A stretch of 64,000 bases of DNA, taken from Chloroflexota bacterium. Lineage in GTDB: Bacteria > Chloroflexota > Anaerolineae > Anaerolineales > Anaerolineaceae. A program made the position numbers and the translations under genes. This document shows, one piece after another, positions 18,901 to 26,379 of this stretch (positions are counted from its first letter, which is position 1; each line of letters starts with the position of its first letter). The stretch is from the NCBI GenBank assembly GCA_012797815.1, contig JAAZOK010000115.1:1-64000 (forward strand), in the 5' to 3' direction. A model generated the notes under the pieces. That model saw nothing but the letters and a program-made list of their open reading frames with translations. It did not search any database and was not told where the DNA came from.

Positions 18901-20157
18901 ATCAGCGGGGAAAGTGGGGAAACATTGTCCGGCAGCACTGCCTCAAAAACAGTTGCGGAAATTATACAAACCCTTGAAAGCTATGGAGTAGCCATCCGGC
19001 GCGAGTGGGTGCCCCTCCAGACGCTCACCATCTATGCTGCCGATGGCGTTGAAGTGGATACCATCGATGGAACTGGCTCTTCATCTTTGGGCTTGGTGGG
19101 TACGGAGAGTAACCGGCTCATATCCATCGCAGCTCACCTGGGGAACTTGCAGGAGTACGCGGGAAAGAAAATCCCTCTCCTGTATAAACCGGATGCGGAA
19201 CCCTGGCAAACGGCGGACGTTCTGCGAGGGAAGATCGTGCTGGTAGACGGAGTTTTGGGGGAGAATGATCCTTTAAATAACGGTATCGGGGCAGCCCTGG
19301 CACAAGATGTGGGTCTGGCAGCGACTGCCTTCACAGTGAGTGCAGATTTGAACTCCGAAATGAAAGCTATCCTGAGCACTCGCCAAGACCTATCTGCCAG
19401 TGTAGTCCTTGGAGAGGCGATCAGTGGCGTCATACCAGGTCAGGATCATCCGGAGAAAGAGATTTGGATCATTACCCATTACGGTTCTTCATCAAACAGC
19501 CCGGGTGCAGATCAGAACGCAAGTGGCATTGCGACCATGCTCGAACTAGCCCGTATGTTCAAAAATGATCCCCCAGCATACAGCGTGCGCTTCATCTTCT
19601 TGCCGGCACAGGGGGATGTTTACAGTGGCTTGACGGCATATCTCCAACTTCACACCTCGCAGGCTTCCCATCTTATGGCTGTTTTCGATATTGCCTGGAC
19701 GGGAAATTGGGAGAAAATACTGGTCAGCGAATATCTGGATGAAATGGAACCTTATGTTGACGCTACTCGCATGGAGGACGAGGGGCAGTATTTTGTGCAA
19801 ATGTATTGGACGAAATCCGTTGATCTGGATGAAGACGATATACTGGAGAACTTCACGCAACAGGTAACCCGGCGTATGGGGCTGAGCGAGAGTCCGGCAG
19901 CTCTGCAATCCGCCGTGGAACAGGCCGGCGAAAGGCTGGGTATTCCTCTTACGCGCTCACTGAACGAATGGTATTTTCCTCTATCTCTTTCGATCCTTTT
20001 ATCCGATGATCTACCAGCCGTTGGAATTTATGGGGCGGGCAATGATATGCTGGGGAGCGAATACGATGATCTGTCTACCATCCAGGAAAAAGATCTGGTC
20101 AGGGCGACCGCTTTGATTTATCAGAGTGTACAGAATGTCATGGGAGAAGAAAGATGA
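15994..20157 (+). CDS. giant FtsX/MacB permease with C-terminal inactive M28 peptidase-like domain
   Basis: A 1387-residue membrane protein. A first membrane segment (about 22-42) is followed by a long external domain to about 590, an FtsX domain (about 593-700, with EEIGVLRAVGWRKTDV), a second one (about 740-895, with REREN.FKFLHAAGWKK) and a further membrane helix (about 912-935). The last 450 residues are external: a PA-like part (about 1060-1115, LRGKIVLVDG) and an M28 aminopeptidase-like domain (about 1150-1385). In the latter the His of THYG remains, but the metal Asp of GADDNAS is Gln (GADQNAS), the catalytic Glu pair is QG (PAQGDVYSG), and the last His is lost. The domain is probably a binding module. 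The ribosome site is weak. It overlaps the ATPase gene by 4 bp. Confidence 0.85.
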   Translation: MKVLKIGTNHFKFKQILKPSWLQVAGVFIICCGISLFSAMLHTVEVTSTAEVAQHWRGKYDILVRPASSVSDVERDTRLVEGNYLGSSYGGITDEQYALIRSIDEVEVAAPVATVGYFVNSTGAVFVRLDPGEVNTLYRITFTWSGDDPTLQDEETQVAYFATTDFSRNYILRGNLAVDLAMSPAQQWALMNIGIIPSQWVLVAGIDPEQEAQLIGLDTALLAGDYLEDAPLEEGLENRTTKKVKIPLIINNQNYTELGISMKIEALPLEGNAETMKIIQIEGGQEWQTSLRQIYDARLDAEGQLLLDEQLDLSVGRKPLAIQSVVFNTSSAPEISSDLPGSAYTTGGGVNIDRDITLLPGSYSYEAQTQSPFSDGQPLFALKPFGTWGEMLGSELEVSREGWGGRYYENMPLIPDDTMLYRPLQVVQQKGFMFDVKGIYDLSVIHDSIDELTYAPLGIYDPPMAELQYDESAQPLAAQTILPGLNPGALVTRPPLALTNLQGARYLSGREDYIDAIRVRVAGMEGYSEENLHKVERVASEISERTGLHVDVIAGSSPRDVWVHVPGMGYLEEAWTTLGAVQHITQGINAMNIALLMVFLIVAGVFIAFTTNVSLMSRIEEIGVLRAVGWRKTDVFRYLLSELIAIGWIGAISAAGFSLLLTHALEMTPSPFPIIGTALAIPLLYTVSGIPVIRRVVQKTPYELLQRGEFSHQPRAAKRTGKKLTFSRFFLNQFTRRRNRNIFTSLTFSAAIALLNLVVNILLNLQGILQVTLLGQFIALRLRAYHFVIVGIALVMGMLVMYENLMLGVRERENEFKFLHAAGWKKHHISRWIVLESAFLSGLGGIVGSTLGTLIFWVFSGTFTTNMLVIFAASLLGSLLIGIVIAVQPARKIPQRLFLRYKVNGEGTGKKTNPLLLVALLLVILAGITFWVGRGSLLPQSWSRSTPAEETLYDQFGIDSAAMMTTIENISGESGETLSGSTASKTVAEIIQTLESYGVAIRREWVPLQTLTIYAADGVEVDTIDGTGSSSLGLVGTESNRLISIAAHLGNLQEYAGKKIPLLYKPDAEPWQTADVLRGKIVLVDGVLGENDPLNNGIGAALAQDVGLAATAFTVSADLNSEMKAILSTRQDLSASVVLGEAISGVIPGQDHPEKEIWIITHYGSSSNSPGADQNASGIATMLELARMFKNDPPAYSVRFIFLPAQGDVYSGLTAYLQLHTSQASHLMAVFDIAWTGNWEKILVSEYLDEMEPYVDATRMEDEGQYFVQMYWTKSVDLDEDDILENFTQQVTRRMGLSESPAALQSAVEQAGERLGIPLTRSLNEWYFPLSLSILLSDDLPAVGIYGAGNDMLGSEYDDLSTIQEKDLVRATALIYQSVQNVMGEER

Positions 20158-20834
20158 AAGATGTTCTGCTGGAATGCCGGCAATTGGGCAAAGACTACCA
20201 CATCGGTACGCGCACGGTGCATGCGGTGAGAGAGATCTCTCTGCAGTTGCAGCGGGGGTCTTTTACTGCTATTATGGGTCCTTCGGGCAGCGGCAAGACA
20301 ACATTGCTGAATTTGATCGGTACACTGGATATGCCCACTCATGGAAAATTGTTTTTTGAGGGAATTGCAGTTGATTCGCTCAACGATGACCAGTTGGCTG
20401 ATTTTCGCAGGGAAAATATCGGGTTTGTCTTTCAATTGTTCAATCTGATCCCTTCCCTGAATGTGATGGAAAATGTGATGATCCCGCTTTTGCCCTTTCG
20501 CAAGGAGCTTTCATTCGATCTGGAAGATAGAGCCAGGGAATTGATCGCGATGGTTGGACTGGGAGAGCGCTTTGATCACCTGCCCGGAGAACTTTCAGGC
20601 GGGGAACAGCAGCGAGTTGCCCTGGCACGTGCCATGCTCAATCATCCCAAATTGATCCTGGCGGATGAGCCGACCGGCAATCTGGATACGGGCATGGGAA
20701 AAGAAGTGATGAGTTCGCTCAAAAAATTGAAAGAAGAACAAGGTACTACCATTTTGTTGGTGACGCATGATGTGCATATTGCCTCCTACGCAGGGGAAAT
20801 ATTGAATATTCAAGATGGCATACTCGCTTCATAA
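20154..20834 (+). CDS. ABC transporter ATP-binding protein (LolD/MacB type)
   Basis: A 226-residue ATPase that should drive the upstream FtsX permease by mechanotransmission rather than classical transport. All motifs are intact: Walker A GPSGSGKTT (about 42-50), Q-loop FVFQ, signature LSGGEQQR, Walker B LILADEPTGNLD and H-loop VTHD. Length and the EPTGNLD ending are typical of LolD/FtsE/MacB ATPases. Its ATG overlaps the permease stop (ATGA), so a fixed ratio of the two is likely. No adaptor (HlyD-type) gene is present here, unlike the exporter at 50-55 kb. Confidence 0.95.
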   Translation: MKDVLLECRQLGKDYHIGTRTVHAVREISLQLQRGSFTAIMGPSGSGKTTLLNLIGTLDMPTHGKLFFEGIAVDSLNDDQLADFRRENIGFVFQLFNLIPSLNVMENVMIPLLPFRKELSFDLEDRARELIAMVGLGERFDHLPGELSGGEQQRVALARAMLNHPKLILADEPTGNLDTGMGKEVMSSLKKLKEEQGTTILLVTHDVHIASYAGEILNIQDGILAS

Positions 20835-20897
20835 GGTGCGTTGGCGGAAAGTCAAAGAAATCATCATGAATACAATGTGAATTCTTAAGCCTGTTGG

Positions 20898-20914
20898 TAG
20901 AATATCTTTAATTG
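20898..20914 (+). promoter_or_regulatory. extended -10 box close to the arfB start
   Basis: TGGTAGAAT, an extended -10 (TGn plus TAGAAT at 20898-20903), ends 11 bases before the ATG at 20915. No Shine-Dalgarno sequence lies between, so the 5' leader would be about four bases. Confidence 0.45.
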
Positions 20915-21340
20915 ATGATAAAAATTACCCCTTCCATCTTCCTTGATGAAGCCGAATTGCATTTTGATTTCGTCCATTCATCCGGTCCGGGCGGACAGAA
21001 TGTCAACAAGGTCGCCACAGCGGTGCAGTTGCGCTTCGATGTGCTGCACAGCCCTTCCTTACCGCAGCCGGTGCGAGTCCGGTTGGTGCAGATCGCGGGC
21101 AATCGCCTGAACAAAGACGGGGTGCTGGTGATCAATGCCAGCCGCTACCGCACCCAGGATGCCAATAAGGAGGATGTTATTAATCGGCTGACAACACTCG
21201 TCCGTGAAGCTGCGCATCCTCCGCGCAAACGCCGGGCTACCCGCCCATCTCGTGCGGCGGTGGAACGGCGACTGGAGAAAAAACGCCGCCAGGCGGCTAA
21301 GAAGCGCCAGCGGCATACGACCGATTACGATCAAGGATAG
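20915..21340 (+). CDS. arfB: alternative ribosome-rescue factor ArfB (peptidyl-tRNA hydrolase)
   Basis: A 141-residue class-I release-factor-like protein that frees peptides from ribosomes stalled without a stop codon. The catalytic GGQ lies in SSGPGGQNVNKVAT near residues 27-40, and the C-terminal tail is extremely basic (RKRRATRPSRAAVERR and following), the part that enters the empty mRNA channel. It lacks the codon-recognition domains of RF1/RF2, so it is not a fragment of them. A TTG one codon upstream (20912) is also possible. No ribosome site is seen; a -10 box is close to the start. Confidence 0.93.
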   Translation: MIKITPSIFLDEAELHFDFVHSSGPGGQNVNKVATAVQLRFDVLHSPSLPQPVRVRLVQIAGNRLNKDGVLVINASRYRTQDANKEDVINRLTTLVREAAHPPRKRRATRPSRAAVERRLEKKRRQAAKKRQRHTTDYDQG

Positions 21341-21385
21341 AGGTCAGCATAGAAAATGACCTGCTATCGTTTATTAAATTCTTGT

Positions 21386-22015
21386 TTAAAATCCCAGCTT
21401 TTCCTTTACCAGAATCAGGGTAGTGCGCCCGGGGGTGATCTCTTTGTGTACGATCAGCAGCTTGCTGACATTACTGTTCATCCCATAAGCCTGGAAAGCA
21501 CGCTCGTTTTCCAGCGGTAGTGTATATTCGTAAATCCGTTTCATGGCTTCATCCAGATTCGGTACGATCTTCTGCGTTCCTACCACCCAGATCACGTGCG
21601 CGGCGCTGGCAGCATATCCTGCTAACTGGCTGCCGGTATTGGATGCGATGACCACCGCGCCGTCTTCGGTCACGGCATGCACACTGCCTACCGTATATTC
21701 GGGTGTGGCACCCAGCTTGATCATCTCACGTGCCTGGGTCTTGTTATCCATGGTTGCCAGTTTGACGCGCACCGAATCATAGCGTTTGTCTATCTCCGCC
21801 GGCACTCCCAGGGTTTCGAGGGTACGGGAAGTGGCGGTGAAAACCTCTGCACCGGCAGGGATGTTTTCGAATAGATGCTTCCTGGCTTCATCTTCACTTT
21901 TGGCAAGGAGCGCATGAATACCATGTGCTTCGAGAGCTTGGCGGGTGCGGTCGATCTGTTGGTCATCTGCCAGAACCGCGTATTTTTCATTGGGCACCAT
22001 TTTTGATTTGGTCAT
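21386..22015 (-). CDS. LUD domain protein (LutC/DUF162-like)
   Basis: A 209-residue LUD-domain protein. The pattern ..AR..LFE.IPAGAEVFTATSRTLE, TPEYTVGSVHAVTEDGAVVIASNTGSQL and VWVVGTQKIVPNLDEAMKRI is typical of this family, which includes LutC of the lactate-utilisation complex and many stand-alone proteins of unknown function. lutA and lutB are absent, so a lactate role should not be assumed. I chose the ATG at 22015 (MTKSKM), preceded by AGGAGAGAAC; the frame extends to 22156 without family resemblance. A TetR gene diverges from it. Confidence 0.85.
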   Translation of the reverse strand: MTKSKMVPNEKYAVLADDQQIDRTRQALEAHGIHALLAKSEDEARKHLFENIPAGAEVFTATSRTLETLGVPAEIDKRYDSVRVKLATMDNKTQAREMIKLGATPEYTVGSVHAVTEDGAVVIASNTGSQLAGYAASAAHVIWVVGTQKIVPNLDEAMKRIYEYTLPLENERAFQAYGMNSNVSKLLIVHKEITPGRTTLILVKEKLGF

Positions 22016-22069
22016 GATGTTCTCTCCTGTTGGTGTTGTTTTTATGTTACGATACGAGTGTAGGCTAAA

Positions 22070-22096
22070 CAACATATGTTGAATATTAAACATGTG
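22070..22096. promoter_or_regulatory. candidate TetR operator: overlapping palindromes
   Basis: CAACATATGTTG (22070-22081) is a perfect 12-bp palindrome. It overlaps a second imperfect palindrome centred on AATATT (22073-22096) with arms CATATGTT and AACATGTG. The pair lies in the middle of the 143-bp space between the divergent LUD and TetR genes, where a TetR protein would be expected to bind. Confidence 0.5.
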
Positions 22097-22158
22097 TATG
22101 AAAAATCGGTCAATCACCAAAACATGGATTGTGTCGGGAAAACAACAAAGGAGCAAAA

Positions 22159-22737
22159 ATGTTGGAAAATACCCCTGTTACCCGGTATATCGACCCGCGG
22201 GTGAAACGCACACGGGCATTGATCGAGCAAGCTTTCCATGATCTGCTGGAGGAAAAGTCGTTTCAATCCATCAGTGTGCAGGATATCACCGACCGGGCGG
22301 AGATCAACCGCTCTACTTTTTATGCTCACTATAAGGATAAATATGCACTGCTGGAAAGCAGCATCACGCGCATCTTTCGCCGGGAACTTGAGCAGCAGAC
22401 GTTAAGCGCTTGCCATTACAGCCGTGAAAATCTACAAGCGTTGATCGTGACGGTATGTGACTTCATAGCACTGGCTCACAAACAATATAAACCGGCTGAC
22501 AGTCAATTTGAGGTCCTGGTTGAAAAACAAGTTAAAAAAGAAGTTCAGGCATTACTTGAGCACTGGTTGGAAGAATCCGGTCCAACCAACAACATTAAAA
22601 TGGCTGCAACGGCTGCTACCTGGGCGATCTATGGATTGGCATTACAGTGGAATAATGATAAAAACCATGGAAAAGTGGAGCAATTTGCAATACAGATCTC
22701 ACCGCAGATCATGGGGATCTTACAAATAACGCAGTAA
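22159..22737 (+). CDS. TetR/AcrR family transcriptional regulator
   Basis: A 192-residue TetR-type repressor. The N-terminal helix-turn-helix is clear (IEQAFHDLLEEKSFQSISV..ITDRAEINRSTFYAHYKDK, about residues 16-58 in pieces), with a divergent C-terminal ligand-binding part. The ATG at 22159 has AAAGGAG seven bases upstream, so I discard the earlier in-frame start at 22129. It faces away from the LUD gene and probably controls that gene and itself through the palindromes between them. The ligand is unknown. Confidence 0.9.
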   Translation: MLENTPVTRYIDPRVKRTRALIEQAFHDLLEEKSFQSISVQDITDRAEINRSTFYAHYKDKYALLESSITRIFRRELEQQTLSACHYSRENLQALIVTVCDFIALAHKQYKPADSQFEVLVEKQVKKEVQALLEHWLEESGPTNNIKMAATAATWAIYGLALQWNNDKNHGKVEQFAIQISPQIMGILQITQ

Positions 22738-22781
22738 AGTTATTCTTCTTAAAACTTTCTTGTAATTGATGAAGTTAAAAG

Positions 22782-23492
22782 CTAATCTTCGTAGATCTTT
22801 TGATATTCGGCTTCCTGCCGGATATTCTCAAAATCAGGATCTTCTTTGGACCATTCTTTCATATCGGGACGCAATTTGAGGGCTTTTTTAAGGGTGGTGA
22901 TAGCCTGTTCTTTCATCCCGGAGACAGAGTAGAAACAAGCCAGGTTGTACACTGCAATGTATTCCCATTCGGGTAGGATCTTCAACTGGGAGACCAGATT
23001 TTCTTGAAGAGCGACCCCTTTTTCCAGTTTGCCGTGTTCAGCCAGGAAACGCGCATAGTGCCACTCGTCATGCCAGCAATCCCCCAAAAATTGGTTATAG
23101 AGCGCTCTGCCACGTGTCCATTCATACAATTCAGTATCGGTCAATTCTTTTTCAGTGAGCCGGTCAAGCCAGGTCAGGACTGCTTGGCGCACACGTACAT
23201 TTTCATCGAGGACATCATCCCAGCTATCAAGTTTGTGTTCTTCAAGCACGCCATCGTTGATCTCGTTGATATCATCCGGCATCACTTGCACTTCTTGGCC
23301 GTCTGCAGCAGCTTGTAACCGCTCCAGAAACGTGTTCCACCAGAAGGAACTGTGCACCAGTACGTCTTTGAACGACCAACGCTGGGTGGAACCGATCTCG
23401 TTTCTTTCTTCTTCACTGAGACTGTCAAGCAATTTGCGCTGGTCAGTGGAAACCAGGTCAATAATCTTTCTGATTTTTTCTTTTATGGACAT
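22782..23492 (-). CDS. DinB/ClbS-like four-helix protein with C-terminal TPR-like part
   Basis: A 236-residue protein. The N-terminal 165 residues look like a DinB/ClbS-DfsB four-helix bundle: an early helix, then WSFKDVLVHSSFWW near 42-55 and a late H.DEWHYARFLAEHG segment (about 140-152) supplying His residues for a possible metal. Residues 170-215 (YIAVYNLACFYSVSGMKEQA and following) form at least one tetratricopeptide-like repeat. The ATG at 23492 has AGGTGA at suitable distance; a GTG three codons upstream is also open. It stands alone. Thiol or small-molecule modification is a family guess only. Confidence 0.6.
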   Translation of the reverse strand: MSIKEKIRKIIDLVSTDQRKLLDSLSEEERNEIGSTQRWSFKDVLVHSSFWWNTFLERLQAAADGQEVQVMPDDINEINDGVLEEHKLDSWDDVLDENVRVRQAVLTWLDRLTEKELTDTELYEWTRGRALYNQFLGDCWHDEWHYARFLAEHGKLEKGVALQENLVSQLKILPEWEYIAVYNLACFYSVSGMKEQAITTLKKALKLRPDMKEWSKEDPDFENIRQEAEYQKIYED

Positions 23493-23606
23493 GGGTATCA
23501 CCTATTCTTTGTTGGGTGTCTTTTTATTGTAACAAATGGGTACGTGGAAGCCAATATACAATCATCCTGGCCGTGCTGGATAAAGGAGAGAAAGTTTCCA
23601 TACCAC

Positions 23607-24551
23607 TTATTCCATTGGAATGATATCAGGATTCTCTTCAACGGTGGTTTTTCCAGCAGGGCTGCGTTTGTTCACCAGGCTGATGCCAATAATGATGAGC
23701 CCCCCACCCATCAGGGAGGGCAAAGTGATGGGTTCTGCCAGAACAAGGAAAGCGATGACCATGGTTGCGATCGGTTCGATATACAGATAAGCTCCCACAC
23801 TGGCGGATGATAGATTCTGCAGCGCGTCATAATAGAATACATATGCCAGAAAAGTACAAAATATGCCCAGATACAGGATGCTTACCCACCCGGATAGTGC
23901 AGAAGCATTGAAAGATTGCCAGCCTCTACCGGCCAGAAACTGGACGCTGGTGAGCAACCAGCCTGTCAGCATGGAAAAAAAAGTCGTTTTCCAGACGGAG
24001 TGGTGTTTTAATGTATGGCTGAGCAAGATGGAATAGATGGCCCAGTTAGGGGCACTCAACAAAACATAGAGATCCCCGGGGGCGCCGAATCCGTTGCGGA
24101 AGATACCACCGATATCGCCATTGCTGACTACCAACAGGACTCCCAGTGTTGCCAGAGCGATACCGAATACCCCCCAGTTGCCTAATTTTTCCTTGAGCAG
24201 CAGCCCGCTGAAGATTACCATGAAAAGAGGCGTGGAGGCAACGATCCAGGCGGTGGTGGATGCCTGGGATGTGACCAAGCCGTTTGATTGTAACCACTGG
24301 TGCAGGGTGATCCCCAGGAAACCCAGCAGAAAATATTCAGCCAGTTCTTTCCAATCGGAAATGCGCAGCATTCCCTTGTGGAGATTAATGGGAAAGAGAC
24401 ACAGGATACCGATTAAAAAACGCAACCAAACCACTGCCACCGGTGAGAATTGCTGCACGGCGATCTTTGTGGCGATGAAGGAACCTCCCCAAAACATCAC
24501 GGAGAGGACCATTTTTAATTTTGATGCGAAGAGTGGATCTTTGGAGCGCAT
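23607..24551 (-). CDS. EamA/DMT family transporter
   Basis: A 314-residue inner-membrane protein with ten predicted membrane helices arranged as two EamA repeats (about 10-140 and 150-290). The typical pieces FWGGSFIATKIA near the start, RFLIGILCLFP, and the second-repeat LSSASVGAYLYIEPIATMVIAFL are present. Members export or import small metabolites such as amino acids; the substrate cannot be predicted. It starts one base after the yjbQ-like stop on the same strand, so the two genes form an operon. Confidence 0.9.
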   Translation of the reverse strand: MRSKDPLFASKLKMVLSVMFWGGSFIATKIAVQQFSPVAVVWLRFLIGILCLFPINLHKGMLRISDWKELAEYFLLGFLGITLHQWLQSNGLVTSQASTTAWIVASTPLFMVIFSGLLLKEKLGNWGVFGIALATLGVLLVVSNGDIGGIFRNGFGAPGDLYVLLSAPNWAIYSILLSHTLKHHSVWKTTFFSMLTGWLLTSVQFLAGRGWQSFNASALSGWVSILYLGIFCTFLAYVFYYDALQNLSSASVGAYLYIEPIATMVIAFLVLAEPITLPSLMGGGLIIIGISLVNKRSPAGKTTVEENPDIIPME

Positions 24552-24552
24552 A

Positions 24553-24975
24553 TTAAGATACTTTTAAACAACGGATTTCGAGGCTGCGGCGATGGGGTCT
24601 GGCGCGGTGTTCAAAGAGGAAAATACCCTGCCAGGTGCCCAAACTCAGCTTTCCGTCATCAATGGGGATGGTGAGACTGCTATTGGTAAGGGTGGAGCGG
24701 ATATGGGAGGGAGAATCATCTGCCCCTTCCAGCGTATGGCGATACCAGTTCTGTCGCTCCGGAGCGAGCCTTTCATAGAACTGCTCCACGTCCTGGCGAG
24801 CACTGGGGTCGTATGCTTCACAAGTGACCAGTGAAGCGCTGGTATGCGGTAGAAAGAGAAAGCACATCCCTTCCTGTACCTGCCATTCGTGGATCAGCGC
24901 CTGCACCTGCCTGGTAAGTTCGATCATTCCCTTGCCTTGTGTTTCGATCTGAAGGGCAGTCTTCAACCAATCCAT
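24553..24975 (-). CDS. yjbQ: YjbQ family protein (UPF0047)
   Basis: A 140-residue YjbQ/UPF0047 protein. The family motifs FLPHTSASLVTCEAYDPSA (about 44-62) and GTWQGIFLFEHRARPHRR (about 114-131) are complete, with conserved His and Glu forming the active-site pocket. E. coli YjbQ shows weak thiamin phosphate synthase activity, but the physiological role is not settled. The ATG at 24975 has AAAGGAA upstream; the frame is open nine codons further. It is directly upstream of the EamA gene. Confidence 0.9.
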   Translation of the reverse strand: MDWLKTALQIETQGKGMIELTRQVQALIHEWQVQEGMCFLFLPHTSASLVTCEAYDPSARQDVEQFYERLAPERQNWYRHTLEGADDSPSHIRSTLTNSSLTIPIDDGKLSLGTWQGIFLFEHRARPHRRSLEIRCLKVS

Positions 24976-25117
24976 GTGATTCCTTTCTGATTTGATTCCC
25001 AATTTTAGCCGTTTTTCCTGTTAATGGATGATTAATACTGAAATTAACGTAATCAGTCTAGAATGTAGCGTATAAAAGACAAACCACCACACCATTCTGG
25101 AGAACAGGAGCAAATGC

Positions 25118-26377
25118 TTGGGCGATGACCTGCAAGAAAAACTCGAATTTCAAGCGCATATAGGAAATTTACTGGGAAATCTCGAAGATATACCAGGAAC
25201 CGTCAAAAAAATAATCCACGCATTGATTTCCATCGCCGCTGCCGATCAGGGTTACTTATTAATACGCGATGAAAATGGGGAATTTAAAACCATGCTTGCG
25301 TTGCTGTCGAACGGGGAAGAGTTAAAGGCACCGCAGAGCATTCAACCCGAAATCGTTTTTGAATTGGTGGAACGAGAGCATAAATCCATCCTTTCCCAAA
25401 CCACTCAGCAGGATGACCGCTTCCGGTCGTTGTTGAGCGTATCGGCTTTTCATATATTTTCCATGCTGTGGGTACCCATTAACATGCACGGTAAATTGGT
25501 AGGTGTAATTTATCTGCAGAACCTTTCCAAGGAAAGCCGTTTCACAAGAGATGATTTGAAAATGGCAGAATTTGTAGCCCCCGGTATCGGGCTACTGCTT
25601 GACCATGCCAGGTTGCAGCAGATCATGTTGGAGAAAGGGCGTCTGGAACGCGAAATGCAGATGGCGCGGGAAGTGCAGGACAGTCTGATCCCGAAAGAAA
25701 TACCTGCGCTAAAGGGTTGGAAAGCCGATTTTTGCTGGCAGCCAGCTTTTGAGGTCGGTGGTGATTTTTTTGATTTCATCCCGATCGATGAACACCACCT
25801 GGGGTTGGTCATCGCGGATGTCTCGGATAAGGGGATGCCGGCCGCGCTTTTTATGGCACTATCGCGCACCATCCTGCGGGCGGTGATTGGAGGAAACCAT
25901 GGCAACGCGGCGGAAATGATCACGCGTGCCAATCACCTGATCCACCAGGATGCCAGAGAAGGCATGTTTGTGACCCTCTTTTTCGGAATACTGGATACAG
26001 AGAGCGGCAAATTAACCTATGTCAATGCCGGGCATAACCCTCCTTTTTTATATAATCAGAAAAAAGAAAACCTCTCAAAACTCATGCCAACCGGAATGGC
26101 ATTGGGAATGGAAAGTCACTTTGCGTATCGAGAAGGAATCGTTCAAATCGATAAGGGTGATTTCCTTTTTCTCTACACGGATGGAGCCCTGGATGCGATG
26201 GTACGACAAAAACCGTTCAACGAAGAAGAACTGCTGGAATTTATCCAACGCCATCGCAATGGCGATCCAAATCAGATCGTAAACCTACTGCGAGATTTTC
26301 TGTGCGGGGAAACTTCCGAATCTTCTTCCAATGATGATCTGACCATTGTGGTATGGAAGCGTAGTAATCGTGCATGA
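25118..26377 (+). CDS. GAF domain and SpoIIE/RsbU-type PP2C phosphatase
   Basis: A 419-residue signalling phosphatase. A GAF sensor domain (about 15-175) is followed by a short coiled coil (about 178-200, LEREMQMAREVQDSLIP) and a PP2C/SpoIIE domain with VGGDFFDF near 211, IADVSDKGMPAALFM near 230 and SNDDLTIVV at the end, the Mn-binding Asp residues. It probably dephosphorylates an anti-sigma-factor antagonist. No such partner is in the window. The start is a TTG at 25118, with AGGAG at 25106-25110; an ATG at 25114 in another frame ends after four codons. Confidence 0.9.
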   Translation: MGDDLQEKLEFQAHIGNLLGNLEDIPGTVKKIIHALISIAAADQGYLLIRDENGEFKTMLALLSNGEELKAPQSIQPEIVFELVEREHKSILSQTTQQDDRFRSLLSVSAFHIFSMLWVPINMHGKLVGVIYLQNLSKESRFTRDDLKMAEFVAPGIGLLLDHARLQQIMLEKGRLEREMQMAREVQDSLIPKEIPALKGWKADFCWQPAFEVGGDFFDFIPIDEHHLGLVIADVSDKGMPAALFMALSRTILRAVIGGNHGNAAEMITRANHLIHQDAREGMFVTLFFGILDTESGKLTYVNAGHNPPFLYNQKKENLSKLMPTGMALGMESHFAYREGIVQIDKGDFLFLYTDGALDAMVRQKPFNEEELLEFIQRHRNGDPNQIVNLLRDFLCGETSESSSNDDLTIVVWKRSNRA

Positions 26378-26379
26378 TA

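Noticed and set aside
20915-21340. Fragment of a peptide-chain release factor gene (RF2)
   Set aside because: Length, the missing codon-recognition region and the long basic tail match complete ArfB, not a truncated RF.
24976-25117. TPP riboswitch upstream of yjbQ
   Set aside because: The sequence lacks the conserved CUGAGA and related TPP-box elements.
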